Below, one piece after another: positions 1 through 10,994 of a stretch of DNA of 64,000 nt. This DNA is from Undaria pinnatifida (Eukaryota > Sar > Phaeophyceae > Laminariales > Alariaceae). A program made the position numbers and the translations under genes. Positions within the stretch are counted from its first letter, which is position 1. Each line of letters starts with the position of its first letter. The stretch is taken from contig JABAKD010000013.1 in assembly GCA_012845835.1 (NCBI GenBank), positions 14,687,016-14,751,015 of the forward strand, read 5' to 3'. The notes below the pieces were generated by a model. The model searched no databases. It was not told where the DNA came from and was given only the letters and a program-made list of their open reading frames with translations.

Positions 1-1930
1 AGAAGTCAGGGCGGTCTTATGCTATCTTGTGACGGCCATTAGATCATGCAAGCTTGCCACTCGACGGCCTCCTGCCACCTTGGCACCACGCGCACGTTGC
101 GCATGCTGGAGCATTTTTATTGGTGGATTGGCATGAGTGTGTGTACCCGGTGGTGGCTTCGCCACTGCTTGAAGTGCCAAGCGCGGAAAACCCCACGGCT
201 GACTGTCCGCTGGCCCATCATCACAATGCCTCTGCCGGAAGGTCCAGGTATCGCCGCCAGTGTTGACTACTTCGGCCCCCTTCCGGTCACACCACGAGGC
301 AACACCTACATCCTGCTGTTCACCGATCGCTTCAGTAGGGGGGCCGACATGTTCCCCGTCACTGCCGCTGAGTTCACCGCGGAAGGTACAGCCAATATCC
401 TGGTGAACCAATACATCCCCTTGTGGGGGTGCCCGCGCACCATACTCTCAGACAACGGACTGCAGTTCTGCTCCAAGCTTTCACAAGCTGTATATCAGCT
501 GTTAGGTGTACACAAGCTTGCTACAAGCTCATATCACCCCAACTGTAACGGGGGCGTTGAGCGGGTAAATCACACTATGGCACAAATGCTGGCTATGGTC
601 GTCAACGAGTGACAAGACGACTGGGACTTGCATCTGCCCCACGTAGAATTCGCTTACAACAACTCTGTCAGCGCGGCGACGGGTTTGGCGCCCAACGAGG
701 TCCACATGGGCAGACTCCCACGGCTCCCCCTGACGATTTTCGACCGCACAGGTGTCGTGGGACACCAGAGTCTGGCCCGTGACCACCTGGCCTATTGCGA
801 TTTGGCCACCGACCGGCAAAAGCGCGCAAACGACATTGTCCGCGCACACCACGCCCTCACCGTTTCCCGTGTTAACCGCAGAAATTCCGCCCTCGCCAAC
901 GCGCTGCGTCCAGCACCTAACTTCACTGTGGGTGGTTAGGCATGGGTATACAATTCTGCCTCTACCATCCGCTAGCGTGTGAAGGCGAATACCGACGCCA
1001 AAGTACTCAAGGCCAAACTCGCGCTTAACTGGACGGGCCCATACAAGGTCCTGGCCGTCGGTCCCTGCTTCGCCGCCAAGACCCAGGACGGCTCGCCGCT
1101 CGGGAGCAACCTCCTTTATTTGGATCTCCCTTCCGACCTGCCTGGTTCGGACGCTCGTCGGCGTGTGGCCATCGAGCGCTGCAAACCCTGTGCCAACCCC
1201 CACGACAGCGGGGACATGCCCAAATACCTACCGGCTGGGCTGACACAGTATGTGCTCAACAAATTTTCCAAGAAGTCCCCGCCGTACCACGTCACTCAAG
1301 ACGACGTTTCGACTCCCCTCCAACGGCTAGAGGTGGAGCAGATCACTGGTCATCAGTCGGTACGGGGGTGAGGTGGCGTCATCGCGGTGCTATACAAGAC
1401 GCATTAGGCGGGACTCTCCGAACCGTCCTGGGAGCGGGAAATGGACCTTCACCTCTCCCGCTCCCACATCTTGCGTTATTGGGATGGAACCCCGGACCAG
1501 CACCGCCAAACCAACCGCCTTTACCGCCGAATGCGGATCGGAGCGGCACAGCGTGAGCTCTCCCGCAACAACGGGGAACGTTTCCTAGCACCGGGCTACG
1601 CCTGTGTTCCCCCCACCGATTGGTTCCGTCGCTACCACGACACAGTACTCCCTAAGGGAGCTCACGTTTGGTACAAGGGAGACGATGGTTTATGATGGCT
1701 AGGAAAAATTAGCGCGAGCACTATCGAGGACGAGGTATACCTGGTCCGCTTTCTGGACGACCCGGGACCGATTGAACTCCCTCTTCCCCCGGCGCGCTAC
1801 ACGACTTCAACGGGAGCCGTACGAGGTTCTTGGTGCTTGCAAGTTCACATCGCCAGTGCGCTTCCTCGGGGAATCCAACGTAACGTAGACGAATCTCGAG
1901 GCGCGGCCGTGGCCAGTTGACTTCCAAGCC
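1..1930 (+). mobile_element. Ty3/gypsy LTR retrotransposon, 3' part, broken fossil
   Basis: Remains of the pol end of a Ty3/gypsy element that enters from beyond the left edge. Seen in order: a zinc-binding H-H-C-C region of integrase (about 46-190, with a CLKC pair), the integrase catalytic core (about 260-600, with DYFGPL, SDNG and a later Glu in GGVERVNH, the D-D-E layout of the family), the downstream integrase part (NNSV, TGLAPNEV; about 630-900), a C-terminal segment (about 980-1370), and a tail at about 1640-1870 with a WYKG/GKIS pattern like the chromo- or Tudor-type modules some gypsy integrases carry. It is open only in pieces and is broken several times, so it is an inactive fossil. 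Reverse transcriptase is not in the window. No 3' LTR edge was identified. Confidence 0.85.
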
Positions 1931-2474
1931 ACCACCGCTCCTCGATAGTTCTTCATTTTTTTTAGTTATGAGTTTTGCGTCTTCGTCTTTGGGTCGTTCG
2001 TAGTGTCCTGAGGGTCTTCATCGAGTTTTGGGGCGGTTCTTTCCATTTTTTTTTTGCTGTCCTGCCGAACTCCCTGCTCAGTGCCGGGTCAGGGTTCGGG
2101 TAAAACGCCGCTATCTGAGGCGCAGGGCTGTCGCCTTTTTGTCATTGTTCAATTTCGCCCTGCCGACGCCCCCCTCAGCCCAGAGCCGGGGGGCCACCAG
2201 TGTACGGGTCTGTGTGTCTTCTTTTATGTTTTGTGTGTTGTATTTGTTCTGCTTTGTTTTTTCTTCGTCTTAACACTTCCTCCCCTAGCGGGGCTGTAAG
2301 GGGTTGACACCTTCCATCCCGGGTATTCGTCGTTTCTTCGTCTAACCCCAAGCCTTGCCGATGGCCCGCGGGTGTTTTTTCGCATGATTTCTCCCTTGTG
2401 TTAGCGCCTGTGTTCCCCTCCATATCGACGAGGGCTCGCCTCGCCATAGTACCTTTTCTGTGGTTGGTTTACCG
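1931..2474. other. T-rich stretch without a recognisable gene
   Basis: Runs of T and pyrimidine-rich sequence follow directly after the gypsy remains. This may be the element's untranslated end or its LTR, but no second copy exists in the window to define LTR edges. No gene seen. Confidence 0.4.
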
Positions 2475-2572
2475 TAGAGCCTTTCCTGCCCCCCCCGCCA
2501 CACCGGCGGCATGCGGCAGGTTCTAGAGCCTTTTCTGCCCCCCCCGTCAAACCGGCGGCATGCGGCAGGTTT
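2475..2572. repeat. 49-bp tandem duplication, two units
   Basis: Two adjacent units (2475-2523 and 2524-2572) begin TAGAGCCTTT, pass through a C-run and end ACCGGCGGCATGCGGCAGGT with few differences. CCGGCGGCATGCGGCAGG contains the palindrome GCATGC. A simple local duplication of unknown role. Confidence 0.85.
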
Positions 2573-3036
2573 TTGATGGGTGACTATTGCCTTGCTGTAG
2601 GGTCTGCTTTTCTTTCTACTGCTTTTCTTCGCGTGTTCCTGGCTCCATAGCCAGACGGTTAGAGGTGTGGGAGTGTGGTTTGAGGAGCCGCATCTTCGAC
2701 TCATGGTCTAGTTCGTAGAACCGGAGTTTCCCCGAATCTCCCATATTTCTGCATATGCGACTCATCATGGTGGGCTAGTGTTAAGATACGGCCTCCAAAG
2801 GCCTGTAGGTATCCGAATTTGAGATCATTTGGATGGGTTTCGTATGATAAGGTTGGCGGTTTATATTCGAGGAAGTTAGGAATTAGATCGGAGGCACGCA
2901 CCTCCGATCTCAGAAGCTATCCCGGGCTCTGGTGGAAACGAATAAAGCTACATATCTACGAAGGAACGAAAGTGAGTACTCTCCGAGGACCTGCTCAATT
3001 GGCAGACCTGGAGGGGGCACTCTGTGTCCCCCACCT
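2573..3036. other. No gene seen; contains one perfect hairpin
   Basis: Ordinary-looking sequence between the 49-bp duplication and the first FB arm. The one notable item is a 10-bp perfect stem at 2885-2910 (AGATCGGAGG, six-base loop, then its complement). Confidence 0.4.
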
Positions 3037-3920
3037 TTAATTTAACATTAATACGCGCGATCGGAGGATCACACACAATGTTGCGAAGATCAGTGTCGAC
3101 CAAATCCTTGATCTCATAGCTGGAGTGTATTTTAATATTTTATGTGACCTAAACCTCTTGATCCCCCCCCCCCCTCCTTTTTTTTTGTTTTCTTCTTTTT
3201 TTGTATTTTCCTCGCTATCTCTTGCTTCAACGCCCCACCTAATATCAAAATCCGCCAGAGTAATAAACACTTCCACGTACTGGACATCGCCTCGTTATCG
3301 TTTTAGAACCGTCCATGCCGCTGCTGCAATTCCCACCCACCCCCGCCCTCAACGCCCCCTCCTTCCCCACCACCCGCATCATCGCCTAGACCTAGCACCA
3401 CGTGTATAGCAAATCCCTACATCTATACGACCTGAAACCCTTCCCCCCGCCCCCCGCTCCCCCCGGCACATTTCCCCCCCCTCCCCCACAAGAAGGATTT
3501 ATAGTTTCCACGCACAAATCGACCTGCCCCACCCGTCCCCTCCCCCCCCTCCCCCCCTCCCGCCCCCCTTTTGATCAAACTCAGGCCCCCACGTCCTTCA
3601 AAACTCCGCCCTCCCCTCACCGGTTATTCGACTTACAGGATTCCCTTGATAAACTGATGCATTTCCTTCCACAGCTGTCAGATTTTGTCCCCCTCAGGAA
3701 CGGGTTATATATTTTCCGCGCACAGACTGCCTAACATCACCCTGTTGACCCTGATAGCTACACTGCTGTGGTTGCAAGGGGAGTCGCCGACCTATATCCT
3801 TAATGAGGACACACAACCTGTAATACGCGCGATCGGAGTATCACACACAGCTTGCAAAGATGAGTTTCGACAAATTATTCGATCTCATAGCTGGAGTGTT
3901 TTTTTTTTTCATACTAAATA
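3037..3920 (-). repeat. FB-family modular repeat arm (reverse orientation)
   Basis: First copy of the window's main repeat family, C-rich on this strand. At its right end (about 3785-3900) is the family terminus, read here as its complement: GCTTGCAAAGATGAGTTTCG, then the AGCTGGAGTGT tip. Inward (leftward) come conserved modules such as the block ending in GGTTATATATTTTCCGCGCAC, separated by C-runs. A second terminus-like block (about 3048-3150) lies at the inner side. Near-identical blocks recur at 35.0-36.0 and 42.6-43.6 kb in this orientation and at 15.0, 16.7, 19.2, 30.1, 33.4 and 55.3 kb in the other. Proline-rich open frames here follow from the C-runs and are not taken as genes. Confidence 0.85.
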
Positions 3921-4620
3921 CAGACAAGGGCATGAAAACACGTTTGTTTTTTAAGCTGCACCAAGCGAAGGTCGTAGTAAACGTCATCCATGGAAGAAAC
4001 CAGCTGTTTGCATGCGTTCGTCCCGGTGTCGCATCGGGGGGGGCGGTTTTTTCCACAGTACTATTTAGAGCAGCATAGGAGGCGTGGAAGACGTACTGTA
4101 CGTGCTGTTGCTGTGGTGCCTGTGTCTGCGGTTCTGCTGGTTTGTTTGATTGCTTGTCGGTCAACCGGAAAATAGGGCGTCGTCGTGTTTTAATACGAAC
4201 ACAATGCGTAGTTAGTTGACAGTTGATTGCGTGTTGCTTCCTGCTTGACTTTTTGTTCTCCTCGCTACCGGTTGCTGTATGATCATCTTGTGATGAAGTG
4301 GATTTATTTCTGCTGCAACGATGTCCAAGCAAGTAGTTGCACCGATCTCGCACTCGATTGGGACTGAACTATGGCATTGGTCCATGTTGATTGTGCAACT
4401 TCTTCAATAATCATAGGCCGATATATCATGAGATGATAGTCACTAAGCTTTCTTAACTTCTTGGTGGTGTTCTGCGTTTTCCACGAACCCTAGCAGGGCC
4501 AATCAATTGAGTACCCACCGTTTGCGGGGCGGTATTGAGGCGGGGGGTCAAATGAAATGTTGATGTACCGGGGTTAGGGTGTACGAATAAAAAATACAGC
4601 AGTACGAACGGCCCCGTTTC
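3921..4620. other. No gene seen
   Basis: Moderate-complexity sequence with open frames on both strands, none with recognisable features. No repeat relation to the rest of the window was found. Confidence 0.35.
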
Positions 4621-5510
4621 TTTCATTTATTTTATTGGTTGTAGATACCTCGAAGGATTATCTCCGAACCGGTGGTTGGACCCTGTACTTTGTGGCGCTG
4701 GCGTTATATCAAATTCAGCTAAGGTTTTCACACCATGCAGGAGCTGTGTCGACAGGGAGAACTCGGTTTTTGTCCCCGGTTTGTTGGGGTTGTAGATCGT
4801 TATTGGAAGGACTTCTGAAACGGGCATGGGGCATGGGACTATATATATGTATATCATTTCCCGTGGTCACGATGCCCGATATCCGAGCCCTATCCAATCA
4901 GCGGTGAGCCAATATCTATCGTTGGTGTTTCCACATCGTGCGAGGCGGTGTCGAAGCGGATGAATATCGTTAGCGTTCCCGCGTTGTTGGATCTGTAGAT
5001 ATTCGCGGATTTTATTAACCGGGGATATGACCCTATCTCCCCCGTTTGCGACGGAACTGCCTCCCATTGCTGGGGCCTCCTTCTAAGGTGGCGCTGTGGA
5101 GCTCAAATCATGTTCAGCGATTAGCCAACGGGACTGGGGTTTCCAGACCGTGCGGGGCGGTGTTGACCCAAGAAAACTCTGTTTTCTTGCCCGGTCGGCC
5201 GAATGTGTAGATATATGGGACGACATCTGGACCGGGGATGGGACCTTATCCTCTCCCAGGGTGGAGCTGGCTCAGTATACGACCTCCACAGCCAATCAGA
5301 GACCGGCCGGTGTGGGGTTGGGATTTCCACATCGTGCGGGGAGGTATTAACCCCGGTGATGTCCGTGTTCGTCCCCGGGTCGTCGGATTTGTAGATGTAT
5401 GGATGGATTTCGATCCCGGAATGAGGGGTCCTATCGTCCCCGGGTGGTGCATATACTATATGTACAAGCTTTGGCCAGCGATCAGTCAATCAGGCGAAAA
5501 AGCCATATAT
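4621..5510. repeat. Degenerate satellite, about 200-bp period, four units
   Basis: A block like TTTCCACATCGTGCGGGGCG recurs at about 4725, 4928, 5139 and 5322 (spacings about 203, 211 and 183). Each is followed about 30-60 bases on by a CCCGGT/TCG...TTGTAGAT block and then by a CCGGGGATGGGACCCTATC-like block. Three of the four also carry a CAATCAG- or GCCAA-like box. Units are strongly diverged, so the array is old. Open frames in it are by-products. Confidence 0.75.
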
Positions 5511-5888
5511 TTCTTTTTTCGCCTAAACCTCGAGCATGAGTACTAAATAACTGCCAAAATCTTAAGTGCTGTTGCGTGTTGTGTGTGAGCGATCTACTGT
5601 ACCATGCACGGTATAACAGAAGCTGGCTCTGTGCGCGCCTCTCAGTGGTTACGAATAGAACATGCAGAAGACGCGGTCAGTCACCTTGCTGGCCCCGGAT
5701 GCTTGACAGTCAAAACATAATGTGAAACACACTCAACACATATCTTCGTGGCCCGACTAAAGGGTTGGTCGGCGTATACACGGATTTATCGATCGAAATC
5801 AGATTAAGCTCGGAATCATTTCACTTATTTAAAAACGGCAGCAAGTAGTCCATTCTTAGGCTATATCGAACTTTTGGCATTACCTTAA
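5511..5888. other. No gene seen
   Basis: Unique-looking sequence between the 200-bp satellite and the first palindromic element. Nothing recognised. Confidence 0.35.
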
Positions 5889-7388
5889 CGGTCTCCTGCA
5901 CTACTTGCATTTCGCGTGGAAACTCGTGAAAGCTTCCGTGGAAGCTTTCTCTGCTTCCATGGAAGCTTCCATGCAAGATATAGAAGCTATGGAACCTTCC
6001 ATGGAAGCAATGGAAGCTTCCATGGAAGCTTCCGTGAAAGCTTCCATGGAAGATATGGAAGATATGAAAGCTTCCACGGAAGTAACTTCCACGGGAGCTT
6101 CCACGAAAGCTTCACCGAAAGCTTCCATGGAAGTAACTTCCACGAAAGCTTCCATTCCACGGAAGTCTTCATGGAAGCTTCCGTGGAAGCTTCCATGGAA
6201 GATATGGAAGATATGAAAGCTTCCACGGAAGTAACTTCCACGGACGCTTTCATGGAAGCTTCCGTCAGCTTCCGTGGAAGCTTCCATGGAAGGTATGGAA
6301 GATATGAAAGCTTCCGTGGAAGTAAGTTCCACGGGAGCTTCCACGAAAGCTTCAACGAAAGCTTCCATGGAAGTAACTTCCACGAAAGCTTCCATGGAAG
6401 CTTTCATGGAAGTAATGGAAGCTTTCGCGGAAGTTATGGAAGCTTTCATGGAAGTAACTTCCACGGAAGTCTTCATGGAAGCTTCCGTGGAAGCTTTCAT
6501 GGAAGATATGGAAGATATGAAAGCTTCCACGGAAGTAACTTCCACGGAAGCTTTCATGGAAGCTTCTGTCAGCTTCCGTGGAAGCTTCCATGGAAGGTAT
6601 GGGAGATATGAAAGCTTCCGTGGAAGTACATTCCACGGGAGCTTCCACGAAAGCTTCCACGAAAGCTTCCATGGAAGTAATGGAAGCTTTCGTGGAAGTA
6701 ATGGAAGCTTCCACAGAAGTTACTTCCATGGAAGCTTAGGGTTAGGGTTAGGGTTAGAGTTAGGTTGCTTTCGTTGAAGCCCCCGTGAAAGCTTTCATGG
6801 AAGCTTCCGTGGAAGTTGTTTCCGAGGAAGTTGCTTCCGCGGAAGCGTTCGTGAAAGCTCCCGTGGAAGTTGCTTCCGTGGAAGTTGCTTCCGTGGAAGT
6901 TGCTTCCGTGGAAGTTGCTTCCGTGGAAGCTTTCACGAAAGCTTTTATGGAAGCTTCCGCGGAAGCAACTTCCACGGAAGCTTCCATGAAAGATTCCACA
7001 GAAGGGCTTCCGTGGAAGTTGCTTCGGTGGAAGCTTCCGTGGAAGCTTTCATGGAAGCTTCCGTGGAAGTTGCTTCCGTCAAGCTTCCGTAGAAGCTTTC
7101 GTGGAAGTTGCTTCCGTGAAAGCTTCCGTGGGAGCTTACGTGGAAGTTGCTTCCGTTGCTTCCGTGGAAGCTTTCATGGAAGCTTCCGTGGAAGTTGCTT
7201 CCGTGGAAGCTTCCATACTTCCATGGAAGTTTCCAATGCTTACACGGAAACTTCCACGCTTCCATGGAAGCTTCTATGGAAGCGATGGAAGCTTCCGTGG
7301 AAGTCGTAGAAGCTTCCATATCTTCCATGGAAGCTTCCATGGAAGCTTTCACGAGCTTCCACCAAACATGAAATAGTGCAGGTGGCCC
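5889..7388 (+). mobile_element. Palindromic-unit element 1 (B end left, A end right)
   Basis: A 1.5-kb block made of variants of a self-complementary 12-bp unit, GGAAGCTTCCAT, mixed with GGAAGTAACTTCC. It is bounded by related inverted ends. The left (type B) starts CGGTCTCCTGCACTACTTGC. The right (type A), read inward on the minus strand, starts GGGCCACCTGCACTATTTC. Both ends continue into GTGGAA and a TCGTGAAAGCTTCC stretch. The 12-bp unit has a length divisible by three and contains no stop, so all six frames stay open for long stretches (MEAS, GSFH and WKLP repeats). These are not treated as genes. A higher-order repeat of about 304 bp is visible (6251 and 6555). No target duplication was found at this copy. 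The same element recurs at 57568-58741 and 61253-62643. Confidence 0.85.
6736..6765 (+). repeat. Interstitial telomere-type repeat (TTAGGG)n
   Basis: Three to four TTAGGG copies and degenerate TTAGAG/TTAGG units sit inside palindromic element 1, with palindromic units on both sides. Read from the B end to the A end it is TTAGGG, the same polarity as in the other two copies. Confidence 0.95.
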
Positions 7389-8510
7389 CGCCGGCAGGGC
7401 GGCCGAGGCCGGAGGTTGGAGAGCACGCCCCCGAATCAATCGCGACCAAATACAATTCCTGCGACGAGCGGTGTGGGTCAAAACGCTAAGCGCAAGGCTA
7501 GAAAAATGGATTTATAGATATACATACATACATACAAAGACTCCGCATGTGTAGGGCAGGGTAGCACCCCGAATTGTTCGATTCCATATTTGATAGAGAC
7601 TAAAACAAATACTTCACACGTAAACATAGTCTACGCGTACAGTGTTTAAGATAGGGCCACCTGCATTACCTGCCGGCGCCGACCTCGTGGGGACCTGTGC
7701 GGGCGACAGCAAGGTCGAGATCTACGGCATGCTTAGCCCGCTGGGACAAACATGCCGTCCACGTCTCGGGGCGATATATATATGTATATATATGTCAGTA
7801 AACATGGGATAACTCAGCGAGGTTCCTTTTTCGTCTTTTCAGACAAGGCGTACAGCCTGCAACTTCCGACAACTGGGACGAGGTCTTGGGGCATAGGCCA
7901 CTACAGCGGGTAATACCAACGGGGATGTTGAGGCATGGTGCATGGCGCCTAAGATCCTGCTAAGCATCTGCTTGGGTGCAAGCTCAACGTCACTTTTTAC
8001 AACAACTACTGCGCTGTGTTCCAGGCATCAGTCAATCGACAGTCGACAATCCAGCGGTCAATCGAAAAAAATGTCGATTCAGCCGATTCCACAGACATAA
8101 TCATTTTTGTATACGGGGTTGTGTTTTGTTGCTGTTCGTTGCTGTTTGCTTTTGGTGCGTGCAGATTGTCTTGAATGGAGTGATTCACGCGTACATATCG
8201 TGTGTCCTTTCACACCTCAAAATGTGTACCTGTTGGTGAAAAAAAATCAGCTGTACTGTTGTGCTTCGCGGTGCGGGACATAACGCCCGCTATGTCAAAC
8301 TTTCTTTTAGATGTTGTCGACCACCGCCCAGCAGCTGCCACGACCATCGCCAGCACACTGCTGAGCACTACAGCGGCAGTAGTACTCTCCCACTCTCTCG
8401 CATCTGTCGACTGCCCAGCTCTCCATATGGACCCGCTGAGTCGGTCTCCGGCCAAGGGATCAAACACAGCCGAGGTCGTGGAAAACGTCGGCTGTGGGCG
8501 TAAATTATAG
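7389..8510. other. No gene seen
   Basis: Holds CATA and TATATATG microsatellite-like stretches (about 7520-7540 and 7770-7795). No coding sequence or repeat relation recognised. Confidence 0.35.
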
Positions 8511-8513
8511 CGT

Positions 8514-8572
8514 GGAACTCATATTTGCAAGCTGTGTGTGACACCTCGATCGCGCGTACTACGGAGAGTGTA
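8514..8572 (+). repeat. FB-family terminus fragment
   Basis: Short match to the family terminus: AACTCATATTTGCAAGCTG followed by TGTGTGACACCTCGATCGCG. None of the internal modules follow, so this is a solo terminal piece. Confidence 0.75.
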
Positions 8573-8599
8573 GTTGTTTAGATAGCGTTTTACAGTTTC

Positions 8600-10806
8600 T
8601 GGTGGTCTTCGTACCAAACAAACTCGCCACCTAAAGAGAGCATTCTCAACTCCTGGCATTAAGTGTGACCTCCATTTTTCATCACATCCATAGCTTCTTC
8701 TAAAATTTTGGGCACGACGCGACCGGCGGCCGTTCAGGCCACCGGCGAAACCCCTTCGTATACTATATAATGTATTTGCTGTTCTTCTTGCAGCCTTGAC
8801 CATAACATCAAGGGGCTGCTCGTCTATGGCGGCCTGCCGCTCGCGGGCGAGAGCGGATGACAATGGCTGCGCGCTTTCGGCAGATATGGTCATTTTCTTC
8901 AACCTCTCCGTAGAAGAGGCTACATCTACCAAAGACGGAACTTGCCGTTTTAGAGTTTGTACCGCTTTGACGTCAGGGGGAGGTGACCCGACTTCCCCCC
9001 CTCCGAAGAATCGAAGGGTGGGGCCAAGGTGTAGTAGCCAGCCTCCCGACCCGAGTTCTAGCGGCTCGACTTTCCCCCAGAAGACCTGATGTGGCCTCCT
9101 CCTCCTTACCGCGGTGCATTGAGCCCATGCGGCGCCCCTTCCCACCACCCACGCTGCTGTGGCCGGAGCCGCTTTGGTGATTCCTGCCGGAACCGCCCCC
9201 CCGATGGTCGCGGCCATTGCTCCCGCCACCCCCACGACGGTCGCGGCCACCACCGTCTCCGCCGCCGCCGTCGCGGGCGTGGTTGAGATTGGCGATCTGG
9301 TTCACCAAACCTTCGACGTACTCCGAGAGGCTCGGCCAGAGGATACGCTCGGATGTGGACGCGTGGGCGCTTCTGAGCGCGTCACAGAGGGCGAGAACGA
9401 TGACGGTGAGGTGCTGAGTGAAGTATGAAACAGGGCCCGTCTTGCCTCTCGCGTCGCGCACCGATAGTCGCTGATCAGGTATCTGGGACAGCACTGCCGA
9501 CGCTGCTGCTACAACCTGGCCCGCTTGGTCCGTGCCCAAATGCGCGCTCCTGTCCACTGCCGCCATGCAGTGGACACTGCCGTCCAGGAAGGCCCCGTCC
9601 TTCGAGATGGTCGGTGTCGCCGGGGCGGGACGGGTCGCAGCCGCCGGGGGAGGGGCTCCCACGGCATCGGCGGGCGGGTCTCCTAGGATACCGCAGCCGG
9701 GTGGTTCCCAGCGCCCGTGGCAGGGGCTCCCTGAGCAGGAAAAGCGCCCGAAAAAGATATGGGTTCCAAACCCGTCAGGGGAGAGGGGCGCGACGTTGAC
9801 TGTGCGACAGGGTAGGCCAGGGGGCTGAGCTGGGGGTTTCGTGGAAACAGCGGCGGGGTAAGGCCCTGGACCCTTGTACGGGGTTCCCGCCGCAACAACG
9901 GCAGGAACGCCCGAAGAATAGGGCGCCACCGCAGCTGTAGCGGCGGGAACACAACCACTCCGTCGGTGCTTGTCGCCGGGCTTGGCGATAACTCTTTTAG
10001 CGCGCAGGACGGCAGCATCTGCCTCCTGCGACTTTCGAGCTGCCGCCGCACCTCTGATGCTCTAGCGCGATCCCCCTCCTCCCACTCCCGCATGACGCGG
10101 GATTTCTCCTCGGCTGCTGCTCACGTCCGCCGCTCCGCTGCCGCGTAGGAGGTGACGGCTTTGGCTTGTGCCACCTCGACGGTGGCTAGCGCCTCGGTTT
10201 GGGCACGGGTGGCCTCCTTTTGAGCTAAAGAGGCCTTTCGGGCGGCGTTGGACAGCACCAAATCCTGGACAGCACCTGTCCCTAGAGGGAGGCCGAGGAA
10301 ATTTCGGACGTCGACCGGGGTCCTCTGCCAGTGGTCCTCAGTGAGGACACCCTGGAACATGGGGGGCAGGGCCGGAGGGGGAAGGAGCTCTGGTTGGAGG
10401 GATGACCCCTCGCCATGGTCCCGGTGGGCCGGCCCAGATGGCTCCAGCTCCTAGAGTAGCAGGGAGCCCGTCCTCGCCGGGGGGGTGGTCGGTGGCGGCG
10501 CAACCCCGTCCCCCTTTCACGGAGGGGAAGGGTGTCGTTGCCCGTGTCGCCATGCGGGGCGAGGGCGTCGTCAATTTCGCCCTCCGAGAGGTAGGACGAG
10601 GCGCTCCCCTGGTCCTCGAAGGGTTGGTAGCGAGCGCCGCGGCGTCGGCCGTACGTGTCCCTTCCCCGAACCTCGTCCGATCCCGTAGATATCTGGGTAG
10701 GGGGGGGAGGATAGGGGGGTGGGCCGGAGGGGGGGCAGAGGGGGGTGCAGCGGTGAGCGGTACTCAGGCGTAGTAGTATCACGAGACGTGGTCGTGCAGG
10801 GCGCAA
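8600..10806 (-). pseudogene. Unrecognised minus-strand coding-like locus, in pieces
   Basis: Several overlapping minus-strand open stretches look protein-like rather than random. The most upstream (about 10800-10300) includes an acidic stretch (YLSEGEIDDAL). Next (about 10360-10120) is an Ala/Lys/Glu helix likely to form a coiled coil (AARKASLAQKEATRAQTEAL). Further on (about 9930-8970) is a Pro-rich region, then a helical stretch (SEYVEGLVNQIANLNHARD) and an RGG-type Gly/Arg/Ser-rich tail. They do not form one continuous frame. That could mean introns, decay, or that this is an old gag-like protein. I do not recognise the family. No zinc knuckle, protease or transposase motif is visible. Confidence 0.3.
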
Positions 10807-10994
10807 CGAGATCTACTGCAGCAATGCGCGCGCCCGACGCGCGCATATCAGTACAGGGGGCGTCGCTCCCAACCCCATCGGCAGTACAGAGCGCGATCGC
10901 AAAGGTGGCTGCGCTCGCAGTAGCGGCAGCAGCGCTGTGGGGTGCTGGAGTAAACCCATATGGGACCGAAGACTCGTGCACCGCCTGTGCTCGT

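Noticed and set aside
2885-2910. Sequencing-adapter contamination (AGATCGG start)
   Set aside because: The similarity ends after seven bases, and the sequence is a symmetric hairpin in otherwise continuous DNA.
5901-6611. Long open frames (up to 231 residues) on both strands in the palindromic arrays
   Set aside because: They follow from a stop-free, self-complementary 12-bp unit and appear in all frames at once. No codon-level signal favours one of them.
6736-6765. Chromosome end (telomere)
   Set aside because: The TTAGGG tract is short and flanked on both sides by the same element; all five tracts are internal.
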